From Deltaproteobacteria bacterium (GTDB lineage Bacteria > Desulfobacterota > Binatia > DP-6), in NCBI GenBank assembly GCA_005879585.1, contig VBKG01000329.1, positions 1 to 38,817 of the forward strand: DNA of 38,817 nt, written 5' to 3'. The notes beneath the pieces were generated by a model. The model saw only the letters and a list, made by a program, of their open reading frames with translations, was not told the origin of the DNA and searched no databases. Each line of letters opens with the position of its first letter. Position 1 is the stretch's first letter. The position numbers and the translations under genes were made by a program. Of this stretch, positions 22,597 to 30,067 are shown one piece after another.

Positions 22597-24269
22597 CAGG
22601 CGCCGGGCTCCAGGTAGCCGAGCGCCGTGAGACGCGCGCGCACGTCGCGCTCCTCGGCCGCCCCGTAGTCGATGGGCGGGGTGGCCGGTGCGGGGACGGG
22701 ATCGGCAACGAGCGGCACCGACGCCTGCAGGGCGACTTCGATCGGACGCCCGTCGAGCTCCTCGGGCACCGCGAGGCCGCCGAGCGCCAGCAGCGTCGGC
22801 ACGACGTCGAGGATCTCGACCGCGGGAATCTCGCCCGCCGCCCGGACGTCACGACCGGCGAGCACGACGAGACCGTGCCGCCGGTGCGACCCGTTCATGC
22901 CGCTCCCCTTCCCGCTCCCGTACTCGTGCGGAGCGAGGCGGCGAAGCGCCGGCCCCGGGCCGCCGCTCCGCAGGCAGGACGCGGTGTAGCCGTCGGTACG
23001 TGCGAGCTCGACGAGCAGGTCCGGCGCCGAGGCGACGAACGGGCCGCGGTACAGCTCCTCGCGACGCCAGACGCGTCGCACGACGCCGCGCCCCGCGTCG
23101 TCGCGCCACTCGAGGAGGCCGCGGGCGACGTCGTCGCGCACGGTGTGATAGTCGGCCGCGTCGACCGTCCCCTCGGGCTCGCGGCCGCGCAGGTTGAGCC
23201 AGACGCTCGGGTGATAGTCGAGCTCTTCCGAGTACGCGGTCGTGCGTCGCCAGTCGATGCCGCCGAGGCGATGGGCGCTCTCGAGCCGGCTCGCTGCCGC
23301 CGGCAGCCGGCGCACGAGCCCGCCGAGCCATCGATGCGGGAGCGCGCGGAGCGCGATCCCGCGTGCGGCGCCCGCGAGACGCGCGGCCGGTGTCCGCCGC
23401 GTGAAGGCGAGGAGGCCGCACTCGGCGAGCCGGCGGTTCAGGTGGACGACGCGATCGCCCGCACCGCCGCTCCCATGGTCGGACACGACCGCCACCGTCG
23501 CGTCGGGCGGGGCCGCGGCGAGGAGCGTGCCGATCGCCGCGTCGAGTGCCTCGTAGACGTGCCGAACCGCGTCGCCGAACGGGCCCGGAGCATGGCGCGG
23601 CGAGCGCCGGTCGTGGAAGCGCCAGAAGTGGTGCGCCACCGTGTCCGACTCGCCGAAGACGACCATGAAGGCGTCCCAGCGCTCCCGGACGAGAAGCGTC
23701 CGGGCGAGCGTCGTGCGGCGCTCGATCCCGTCGAGGAGACGCGCGAGCGCGTCGGCGTGCCAGCCCGGTCCGGTGTCGACCTCCTGGAAGTCGGCGAACG
23801 GCAGGCGGCCGACGAGTCCCTGGATCTCCCCGTACAGCGCGCGCGGATGGACGAAGGAGCCGTCGATCGCGGTGGCGAGCGGGCTATCGAACCCGCTCAC
23901 CATCACGCCCGCCACCGGCTCGGGCGGATAGGTGGCTGGCACCGTCAGGACCGCGACGCGCCGGCCGGCCGCCGAGAAGCGCGTCCAGAGCGCCGGCGCG
24001 CGGCGATGGCTGCCGTTCACGAAGCGGACGCGGTAGGTGCCGGGCACCCGCGCGCTGAAGTCGAAGATACCGTGCCGCCCGGGGTTCACGCCCGTGACGA
24101 GCGACGTCCAGGCGGGGAACGTCGCCGGGGGGACGGTCGAGCGGAGCCGCCCCCAGGTGCCGCGCTGCATGAGCCCGCGCAGCACGGGAAGCCGCCCCTC
24201 GGCCGCCCACGGGCGAACCAGGTCCAGGGTGGCGCCGTCGAGCCCGATGACGAGAAGCGGCGCCGCCAC
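22596..24269 (-). CDS. Alkaline-phosphatase superfamily phosphohydrolase/phosphomutase (COG3379-like)
   Basis: A 557-aa AlkP-fold metalloenzyme. Metal-binding Asp11 is in LLVIGLDGATLD and the likely nucleophile Thr50 is in PPATFPAWTSLVTG. GRHGIFDF, the metal motif VVSDHGSGG and LNLRGREPEGTVDAADY follow, the last typical of the COG3379 group. There is no signal peptide, so it is probably cytoplasmic or peripheral. Paralogues lie at 26129 and 33059. The protein ends with VRARLTALGYLEPGA, a tail shared with two other proteins here. The GTG start is three bases after the sulfatase-fold gene stop. The substrate is unknown; phosphoryl groups on a glycan or nucleotide-linked sugar are reasonable guesses. 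Confidence 0.85.
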   Translation of the reverse strand: MAAPLLVIGLDGATLDLVRPWAAEGRLPVLRGLMQRGTWGRLRSTVPPATFPAWTSLVTGVNPGRHGIFDFSARVPGTYRVRFVNGSHRRAPALWTRFSAAGRRVAVLTVPATYPPEPVAGVMVSGFDSPLATAIDGSFVHPRALYGEIQGLVGRLPFADFQEVDTGPGWHADALARLLDGIERRTTLARTLLVRERWDAFMVVFGESDTVAHHFWRFHDRRSPRHAPGPFGDAVRHVYEALDAAIGTLLAAAPPDATVAVVSDHGSGGAGDRVVHLNRRLAECGLLAFTRRTPAARLAGAARGIALRALPHRWLGGLVRRLPAAASRLESAHRLGGIDWRRTTAYSEELDYHPSVWLNLRGREPEGTVDAADYHTVRDDVARGLLEWRDDAGRGVVRRVWRREELYRGPFVASAPDLLVELARTDGYTASCLRSGGPGPALRRLAPHEYGSGKGSGMNGSHRRHGLVVLAGRDVRAAGEIPAVEILDVVPTLLALGGLAVPEELDGRPIEVALQASVPLVADPVPAPATPPIDYGAAEERDVRARLTALGYLEPGA

Positions 24270-24272
24270 CGG

Positions 24273-26129
24273 TCAGTTCACGTAGCCGAGCGCGCGCAGG
24301 CGTTCCGTCGTAGCGGCGTCGACCCCGCGCTGCTCGGTGGCCCCGGCGTGGGCGCGTGCTTCGAGCACCGAGCGGCCGAGCTCGGCGCGCATGGTCTCCT
24401 TCTGCGCCGGCTGCGTCGCCTCGAGGTTCGCATGCTCGCCCGGGTCGTGCCCGAGCTCGAACAGCGCCTCGGGCGGGAGGCCGCGCGGGTTCTCGGGGTT
24501 GGCGGTGATGAACTTCCACTCGTGCGTTCGCACCGCCTGGAGCACGTTGCCCTCGAGATCTTCCTCGGCGAAGACCGTGGTCCGGGCCGGTGGCGCGCCG
24601 CCGTCGAGCGGCAAGGGATGGCCTGCGAGCACCGCCGGGACGTTCAGCCGCGCCGCGGTGAGAACCGTCGGAGCGATGTCGAGGCTCGTGGCGAACTCCT
24701 CGACGACCCGACCCGCGCCGCCGCCGACCGGCGGCTTCATGATGAGCGGCACGTGGATCTGCTCGTCGTAGAGCGTCGTGCCGTGCCACCAGCCGCCGTG
24801 CTCCTGGAACTCCTCGCCGTGGTCGGCGGTGAGCACGATCAGCGTGCGGTCGTAGAGACCGCGCGCGCGGAGGTCGTCGAGCAGCACGCCGAGCTGCGCG
24901 TCGAGGTACGCGATCTCGCCGTCGTAGAGCCGGCGGTAGAGCGCCGCGACCGACGGCGGCGGGTTCGGATTGGCGACCCGCGCGTACCCTTCGCCGTTGA
25001 AGGGATGCACGAAGTACGGATCGTGCGGATCCATGTAGTGCGCGAAGATGAAGAACGGCTCCCGGCGCGCGTTGGACGACGCGAGCCAGGTCTTGACCTC
25101 CGCCGTCACCACCTCCGCGGGCTGGTAATAGTGATGGACGTCGACCGCATGCGCGAGGAAGCGCTCGCGCACGAGGCGGAGCCCGTTGTAGAGCGTCAGC
25201 TGCGCCGCGGCCTCGGTCGCGCCGAAAAAGAAGCTCGGCGCGAGGTAGCGGAACTCGTCGAAGCCCTGCTGGAAGTTGAACGCCGCCGACACGTTCACGT
25301 TGTCGGCGAACCCGACCGTGTGGTAGCCGCCGCGCGCGAGCATCTCGGCGAGCGTATCGACGCGGTCGGGCAGGATGTCGGCCTTGTGCACCGCGCCGTG
25401 CGACGCGGGGTAGAGGCCGGTCAGGATGGTTGCGACGGACGGGCGCGTCCACGACGCCTGCGAGAACGTGTTCGCGAAGCGTACGCCGCCGCTCGCCAGC
25501 GCATCGATGTGCGGCGTCCGTTCGCCATACCCGTAGCAGGAGAGGTGATCGGCACGAAGCGTGTCGACCATGATCAGCAGCACGTTCGGCGCGCCCCCGG
25601 GCGCCGCGGCGCGCGCTGCGGGTGCCACCGGCGCCGGCGCGGGGACGAGACGCGCGGCAGCGGCGCCGAGGAGCGCGAGGACGCCGACGATCACGGCGGC
25701 AATCCCTGGCCGGGTTGCCGCGCGCCGCCGTGCGCTCGCCCCGGCCAGCGCGCGCCAGACGCCCGCCGCGACGCCGAGCAGCAGGAGCGCCGCGGCGGCC
25801 TGCATCGCGAGCGGCACGATGCCGGACGGCATCTGCTCGAGGAACACGTCGCGGATCACGCGGAAGCGGCCGACGATGCCCGCGAGCCCGAAGCCGACGA
25901 CGGCAAACGCGAGGGCGAACCCGTCCGTGCCGAGGATCGCGGCGAGGATGCCGAGGCCGAGGCCTCCCGCGGCCCCGATCAGGCCGTAGGCGGCGAGCGC
26001 CCAGCCGAAGGCGGGCACCTCGCCCGCTCCATGCGCGTGCAGCCAGACGGCGAGCGCCTCGGCCGCTCCCACCGCGGCGCCGGCCACGAGCCCACCGGCG
26101 AGACCGGCCCCCACCGTGCGTCTCTCCAT
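24273..26129 (-). CDS. Membrane-anchored sulfatase-fold hydrolase with Thr nucleophile
   Basis: A 618-aa protein. Residues 1-160 hold about four hydrophobic helices, ending with GIAAVIVGVLALLGAAAARL and a Pro/Ala-rich linker. From residue 181 comes a sulfatase/AlkP domain: PNVLLIMVDTLRADHLSCYGYG with metal Asp189, FSQASWTRPSVATILTGLYPASHG, and VLTADHGEEFQEHGG. At the place of the formylglycine Cys/Ser of true sulfatases there is Thr228 (W-T-R-P-S), as in lipoteichoic-acid synthase-type phosphotransferases. A phosphoester or phosphotransfer role is therefore likelier than sulfate ester hydrolysis. It ends ERLRALGYVN. ATG overlaps the upstream stop by one base. Confidence 0.87.
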   Translation of the reverse strand: MERRTVGAGLAGGLVAGAAVGAAEALAVWLHAHGAGEVPAFGWALAAYGLIGAAGGLGLGILAAILGTDGFALAFAVVGFGLAGIVGRFRVIRDVFLEQMPSGIVPLAMQAAAALLLLGVAAGVWRALAGASARRRAATRPGIAAVIVGVLALLGAAAARLVPAPAPVAPAARAAAPGGAPNVLLIMVDTLRADHLSCYGYGERTPHIDALASGGVRFANTFSQASWTRPSVATILTGLYPASHGAVHKADILPDRVDTLAEMLARGGYHTVGFADNVNVSAAFNFQQGFDEFRYLAPSFFFGATEAAAQLTLYNGLRLVRERFLAHAVDVHHYYQPAEVVTAEVKTWLASSNARREPFFIFAHYMDPHDPYFVHPFNGEGYARVANPNPPPSVAALYRRLYDGEIAYLDAQLGVLLDDLRARGLYDRTLIVLTADHGEEFQEHGGWWHGTTLYDEQIHVPLIMKPPVGGGAGRVVEEFATSLDIAPTVLTAARLNVPAVLAGHPLPLDGGAPPARTTVFAEEDLEGNVLQAVRTHEWKFITANPENPRGLPPEALFELGHDPGEHANLEATQPAQKETMRAELGRSVLEARAHAGATEQRGVDAATTERLRALGYVN

Positions 26130-28099
26130 CACCGCGTCCCCTCCAGCAGGGCGTGGCCCGCCATCTCGGACGGCACCGGCACACCGAAGTAGGCGAGTGC
26201 CGTCGGCGCCAGATCGACGATCGCCGCATCGACGCCCGCGCGAAGCGCCCGGCTCGCGAGGAGAATGCCGGGAGTGTCGGCGACGTCGGAGGCGGCGTGG
26301 TCGCCGCTCCACTTCTTGTCGTTCGGCTCGAGGACCGCCGCCGGGATGCCGCCGAGCGGCGTGCGCCAGGAGGTGCGATAGCCCTCGCGGAAGGCCACCT
26401 GCAGGTCGGGCCGCCGCTCGAGCGGGGCGCCGGGGAAGATGTCGGGCCCCTTGTAGACCTTCTGGACGACGCGCTCGCCGCTCGCTGGGTCCGTCTCGGC
26501 CTCGAGGCCGCGCGCGACCGCGTCGAGCACGCCGTCGTACTCGGCGCCGGCTGCCACGATCCCATGCCCCTCGCGGCCGCGCAGGTTCACGTAGATCTGC
26601 CCGGTCCCGAGCGCGTAGGCGCGCGATCGGCTCCAGTCGACGCCGGGGAAGAAGTCGGCGTCGCGCTGCGCAGCCGGGACGCTCCCCTGCACGAGGAAGC
26701 CGTGGTCCCGGAGCCAGCTGTTGAGGTTCAGGCCGATTCGGTAGCTGTGAAACCCGTGATCCGAGATGACGAGCAGCGTGGTGTCGGGTTCGAGCTTGTC
26801 CACGACCTCGCCGACGATCGCGTCCATTCTCTCGTAGACGCGCTGCACCGCGTCGCCGTAGCGCGCCGCGAGCACCGGGTCGTAGCGCGGGTGCGCGGGA
26901 TCGAGCAGCCGGTAGAACATGTGCGCCACCCGATCGGTCTGGGTGAACACCGAGATGAAGAGGTCCCAGTCCGGCCGCGCGAGCTCGTGCAGCGTGCTCG
27001 CGCGCACCTCGTCCATCGTCCGGTTGAGGTCGGCGAGGAAGGCCTCCTCGTCGACGCGCTCGGCGTTGAGCGCCGCCGTGTCCTCCGACCAGCCGACGGT
27101 CTTGTAGGGGCCGAGCGCCGCGGCGAGCTCGCCGGCGTAACCCGCTGGCGCACTGATCGGAACGAACGGCGCCGCCGGCGCATAGTTCAGCGGCGAGAGA
27201 TAGACGCGCAGCGGCTCGATCGATGCGATGTGGAAGCGGCAGAGCCCCGCGACGGAGACGAGCGGAAGCCCGAGCGGCGCAATCACCGGCAGCTTGAAGG
27301 GGTACCACGCGCTCCAGCCGCCGCGCGGCACACGCTCCTCGCGGCCGCCGAAGCGCACCGTCACCGTGCCGGCGGCGCGGTCGACGTGGAACCCGAGGTG
27401 GAGCGGCAGCGGCGGCCGGCTGTCGCCGCGCGGGTCCGTTGGACCCGGGATGTCGACCTCGGCGTCGTCACCGCGGAGCGGAATCGGGAACAGCCGCCCG
27501 CCGCCGGGGTCCGCGTGCGTCCCCGGCTCGAGATCGCTCGCGAGATAGGTGAACGTGCTGTTGGTGCCGAGCAGGTCCGGGACGCCGAGCCCCGACAGCA
27601 TCCGCCCCCCCGGCACGCGGTCGGGCGGAAAGGCGTACGGGACGCGCAGCACGTCCACCCGGACGCCGTGCGCGGCGGCGATGTCCCAGAACGCCGCCCC
27701 CTGCCGGCGGCTGTATGCCTCGGGACGCGCCGTCCGGAAGAGACCCCACAGGAACTTCGCCGGACGGATACCGCCGGTGCCGATGTCCGGCAGGTACGTC
27801 GCGGGGTCGCGCTCGACGAAGTCGAAGATGCCGTGGCGCGCCGGCCCCGTGCCGGTGGCAAAGGACGTCCAGGCGACGGGCGACTGCGGCGGGTTGGTCG
27901 ACGTGAGCGGGCGGAACTCGCCACGCGCCGCGAGCGCCTTCAGGTGCGGCAGCCGCCCCTCCTCCATCCAGCGCGAGAGGAGCCGCGGATCGACGCCGTC
28001 GAAGCCGAGGATGACGAGACGTCGGCCCGCGTGCCGCCCCGCATCCCGCCCCCCGCCACAGCCGCTCGCGACCAGGGAGATCACGAGCAGCACACCCAC
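26129..28099 (-). CDS. Lipoprotein AlkP-superfamily phosphohydrolase (COG3379-like)
   Basis: An AlkP-fold enzyme of about 656 aa with a lipoprotein signal, VLLVISLVASGC, giving lipidated Cys14 if GTG 28099 is the start. Then come the metal site LVILGFDGVDP (Asp34) and the nucleophile region NPPQSPVAWTSFATG, where Ser73 stands at the position of Thr in its paralogues. PARHGIFDF, LLVISDHGFHSYRIGLNLNSWL and YVNLRGREGHG follow. Start choice is open. A CTG at 28111 would add four residues including Arg and His and has GGAGGAG eight bases upstream, whereas GTG 28099 has no close Shine-Dalgarno. It probably sits in the cell envelope, acting on periplasmic glycans or lipids. Confidence 0.86.
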   Translation of the reverse strand: MGVLLVISLVASGCGGGRDAGRHAGRRLVILGFDGVDPRLLSRWMEEGRLPHLKALAARGEFRPLTSTNPPQSPVAWTSFATGTGPARHGIFDFVERDPATYLPDIGTGGIRPAKFLWGLFRTARPEAYSRRQGAAFWDIAAAHGVRVDVLRVPYAFPPDRVPGGRMLSGLGVPDLLGTNSTFTYLASDLEPGTHADPGGGRLFPIPLRGDDAEVDIPGPTDPRGDSRPPLPLHLGFHVDRAAGTVTVRFGGREERVPRGGWSAWYPFKLPVIAPLGLPLVSVAGLCRFHIASIEPLRVYLSPLNYAPAAPFVPISAPAGYAGELAAALGPYKTVGWSEDTAALNAERVDEEAFLADLNRTMDEVRASTLHELARPDWDLFISVFTQTDRVAHMFYRLLDPAHPRYDPVLAARYGDAVQRVYERMDAIVGEVVDKLEPDTTLLVISDHGFHSYRIGLNLNSWLRDHGFLVQGSVPAAQRDADFFPGVDWSRSRAYALGTGQIYVNLRGREGHGIVAAGAEYDGVLDAVARGLEAETDPASGERVVQKVYKGPDIFPGAPLERRPDLQVAFREGYRTSWRTPLGGIPAAVLEPNDKKWSGDHAASDVADTPGILLASRALRAGVDAAIVDLAPTALAYFGVPVPSEMAGHALLEGTR

Positions 28100-28116
28100 G
28101 ACGTGCCGCAGACCGC

Positions 28117-28374
28117 CTACTCCTCCGGAAACTCCCGGTCGAGCTCTACCCGATCGCTGGTCACCCGGATGCCGCGCGGCGAGAGCTTGTAGAGATCCTG
28201 CGCCTTCCAGTGGAGGAACCGCTGCTGCTCGAGCTCCTTCACGTGCGCCGCCAGCGCCTCGTAGTCGAGCCCGAGCTTTCCCGGGAGGCCGTCGCGCGCG
28301 TGCAGGTACGGCGCCTCGGGTGACGCGTCGTGGACCTGACGGTACGCGAGCAGGATCCGGCGCTTCAGATTCAC
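28117..28374 (-). CDS. Small winged-helix-like protein of unknown function
   Basis: An 85-aa basic/acidic soluble protein. It reads as three helices and a beta wing: LKRRILLAYRQVHDA, then LDYEALAAHVKELEQQRFLHW, then DLYKLSPRGIRVTSD. The pattern of a recognition-like helix followed by YKLSPRGI resembles winged-helix domains in MarR/PadR-type proteins. It has no clear DNA-binding family match and could instead be a protein-binding wHTH. The GTG start follows an AGGGGAGGGG-type ribosome-binding site. It lies 12 bases after the dehydrogenase-side gap and 17 bases before the lipoprotein gene start, so it is co-transcribed with the AlkP genes. A regulatory role is inferred only. Confidence 0.72.
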   Translation of the reverse strand: MNLKRRILLAYRQVHDASPEAPYLHARDGLPGKLGLDYEALAAHVKELEQQRFLHWKAQDLYKLSPRGIRVTSDRVELDREFPEE

Positions 28375-28386
28375 CCCACCCCTCCC

Positions 28387-29685
28387 CTACAGGCGAACAA
28401 TATTCTCCCCGCGGTAGCCTTGCAAGGCATTCCGGGTGTCGACGACGAGCGGCGCGCTCTCGACCACGCTGCCGTAGTCGAACTCGCGGTGCGCGGTCAG
28501 CACGACCACGCAGTCGATGTTCGCCAGCCAGCCGTTCTTCTGCGGCAGCGAGTCGAGACAGAGTCCCTCCTCGCGGATCGCGGGGATGTACGGGTCGCTG
28601 TAGGAGAGCATGGCGCCCTTGTCGGTGAGGATCTTCATCACGTTCAGCGCCGGCGACTCGCGGATGTCGTTCACCCCCGCCTTGTAGGCGACGCCGAGGA
28701 TGTGGACGCGCGACCCGCGGACGCTCTTCTTGTGGCGGTTGAGCGCGTCGGTGATCTTCTCCACGACGAAGCGCGGCATGCTCTCGTTGATGTGCCCGGC
28801 GAGCTCGATGAACCGCGGCTCGAAGCCGTTCATCTTCGCCTTCCAGGAAAGGTAGAACGGGTCGATCGGGATGCAATGGCCGCCGAGGCCGGGGCCGGGG
28901 TAGAACGCCATGAACCCGAACGGCTTGGTTTTGGCGGCGTCGATCACCTCCCACACGTCGACGCCGAGCGCGTGGGACATGAGGGCGATCTCGTTCACCA
29001 GCCCGATGTTGACGCTCCGGAACGTGTTCTCGAGGAGCTTCACCATCTCGGCGACCCGCGTCGAGGAGACGGGGATCACCTGGTCGACGCACTCGGCGTA
29101 GAGCGCCGCCGCCATCTCGGTGCAGGCGGGGGTGACGCCACCCACCACTTTCGGGATGTTGCGGGTGTTGAACTGCGGGTTCCCGGGGTCGATGCGCTCG
29201 GGCGAGAAGGCGAGGCAGAAGTCGCGGCCCACCTGCAGGCCCGAGGCCTCCAATGCCGGCAGGACGACCTCCTCGGTGGTGCCCGGGTAGGTCGTGCTCT
29301 CCAGGATCACCAGCTGGCCACGCCGCAGGTGGCGACGGATCTCGTTCACCGCCGACACGACGAACGTGAGGTCCGGATCCTTCGTCTTCCGGAGCGGCGT
29401 CGGCACGCAGATGTTCACGGTGTCGAGCTCGGCGATCGCCGCGAAGTCCGACGTCGCCATGAGGCGGCCCGCCGCGACCTGCTCGGCGATCTCCGCGTCG
29501 CTCACGTCGACCACGTACGAGCGGCCCGCCATGATGGCGTCGACCTTGCCGCGGTCGACGTCGATCCCGGTCACCCGGAAGCCGGCCCGCGCGAACTCGA
29601 GCGCCAGCGGCAGGCCGACGTAGCCGAGCCCAATGATGCCACAGCGTGCCTCGTGGCGGCGGATCTTGTCGATGAGATTCTCCAT
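28387..29685 (-). CDS. Nucleotide-sugar dehydrogenase (UDP-GlcNAc 6-dehydrogenase, WbpA/TviB type)
   Basis: A 432-aa UDP-glucose/GDP-mannose dehydrogenase family enzyme that oxidises C6 of a nucleotide sugar to a carboxylate with two NAD+. The NAD loop IIGLGYVGLP is at 17-26 and STTYPGTTEEV at 130-140. ENTFRSVNIGLVNEIA is present, and the catalytic Cys271 is in GPGLGGHCIPIDPFYL. The last motif, followed by SWKAK, is characteristic of WbpA/TviB-type UDP-GlcNAc dehydrogenases. With the epimerase at 14210 it could supply UDP-GalNAcA. ATG 29685 is fixed by an AGGAGG eight bases upstream (29694-29699). It lies just downstream of two hairpin repeats. Confidence 0.93.
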   Translation of the reverse strand: MENLIDKIRRHEARCGIIGLGYVGLPLALEFARAGFRVTGIDVDRGKVDAIMAGRSYVVDVSDAEIAEQVAAGRLMATSDFAAIAELDTVNICVPTPLRKTKDPDLTFVVSAVNEIRRHLRRGQLVILESTTYPGTTEEVVLPALEASGLQVGRDFCLAFSPERIDPGNPQFNTRNIPKVVGGVTPACTEMAAALYAECVDQVIPVSSTRVAEMVKLLENTFRSVNIGLVNEIALMSHALGVDVWEVIDAAKTKPFGFMAFYPGPGLGGHCIPIDPFYLSWKAKMNGFEPRFIELAGHINESMPRFVVEKITDALNRHKKSVRGSRVHILGVAYKAGVNDIRESPALNVMKILTDKGAMLSYSDPYIPAIREEGLCLDSLPQKNGWLANIDCVVVLTAHREFDYGSVVESAPLVVDTRNALQGYRGENIVRL

Positions 29686-29716
29686 CTGATCGTCCTCCTG
29701 GATCGGTCGGCGGGGT

Positions 29717-29843
29717 GGCGGGAAGGGGTGCCCTCTCGGCTCCCGGTCCTCGGTCCACGCACGCCTCGAAACTGTCGCGTCCCCCCGCAGCTGCGCGCGC
29801 GTGCGGGACCTGCGGGGTCGCCGCGAGGGCACCCCTTCCCGCC
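29717..29843 (+). repeat. Hairpin repeat element 1 (127 bases, covarying with element 2)
   Basis: A perfect 19-base inverted repeat (29717-29735 with 29825-29843) encloses an 89-base core. Inside, CGGC 29737-29740 can pair with GCCG 29820-29823. GGTCC plus CGCACGC (29752-29764, bulged A at 29757) can pair with GCGTGCG plus GGACC (29799-29810). The core is about 88% identical (by hand alignment) to the core of element 2 read on the minus strand, yet the outer arms are quite different in sequence while remaining perfectly self-complementary. This looks like a conserved folded unit, either RNA or single-stranded DNA hairpin. Confidence 0.88.
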
Positions 29844-29919
29844 CTCAACGTCGCGCCTCGTCCGGACACCGAGCGCGGCGTTCTCGCCGACGCCCGTGCC
29901 GGCGCGATGCCTTCGTTCG

Positions 29920-30052
29920 GCGCGGGGGCGGGAGGCGCCGGAGCGGCGACCCGCAGCCCCCGCACGCGCCTGCAGCTGCGGGGGGACGCTACGGCTTCGA
30001 GGCGTGCGTGGGGCGAGGACCGGAGCCGAGCCGGCGCCTCCCGCCCCCGCGC
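29920..30052 (-). repeat. Hairpin repeat element 2 (133 bases, inverted relative to element 1)
   Basis: A perfect 22-base inverted repeat (29920-29941 with 30031-30052) encloses an 89-base core that matches element 1 in the opposite orientation. The inner stem is kept: GCCCC plus CGCACGC (29956-29967) can pair with GCGTGCG, a bulged T (30009) and GGGGC (30002-30014). Relative to element 1, two positions on each side of this stem changed together (GGTCC/GGACC versus GCCCC/GGGGC), and one C and one G were lost on opposite sides near the base. The orientation is that of the surrounding genes. It begins 16 bases after the stop of the upstream gene. Confidence 0.88.
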
Positions 30053-30067
30053 ACGCCCGCCGCGGGA

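Larger units (their letters stand above)
29686..30067. other. 382-base non-coding gap holding two hairpin repeats
   Basis: This gap separates the asparagine-synthetase homologue (ends 30068) from the dehydrogenase (starts 29685). No frame in it looks coding. It holds the dehydrogenase ribosome-binding site at its left end, hairpin element 1 (29717-29843), a 76-base GC-rich linker with a small inverted repeat (CGGCG...CGCCG), and hairpin element 2 (29920-30052). I see no convincing promoter and no run of T that would make an intrinsic terminator. Confidence 0.8.

Noticed and set aside
24273..26129. Arylsulfatase annotation
   Set aside because: The fold matches but Thr228 stands in place of the Cys/Ser needed for formylglycine, so a sulfatase reaction is not supported.
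22875..26192. Very long open frame (about 1100 codons) on the plus strand opposite the AlkP and sulfatase-fold genes
   Set aside because: Its translation is a repetitive Arg/Glu/Ala-rich sequence with no domain motifs. It mirrors real minus-strand genes with clear catalytic motifs; high GC leaves such shadows open.
29825..29845. Intrinsic terminator after the asparagine-synthetase homologue
   Set aside because: The hairpins are very stable but no T-run follows on the minus strand, and the fold is shared by both copies in opposite orientations.
26129..29965. Apparent 1278-aa fusion running from the hairpin region through the dehydrogenase into the lipoprotein gene
   Set aside because: Only the part after 28111 carries motifs and a lipobox. 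The rest is an out-of-frame reading of the dehydrogenase, which has its own strong ribosome-binding site and NAD loop.
29717..30052. Integron attC sites or a CRISPR array
   Set aside because: No integrase or cas genes, no conserved attC core triplets at the ends, only two copies, and they are inverted with no spacer-repeat periodicity.
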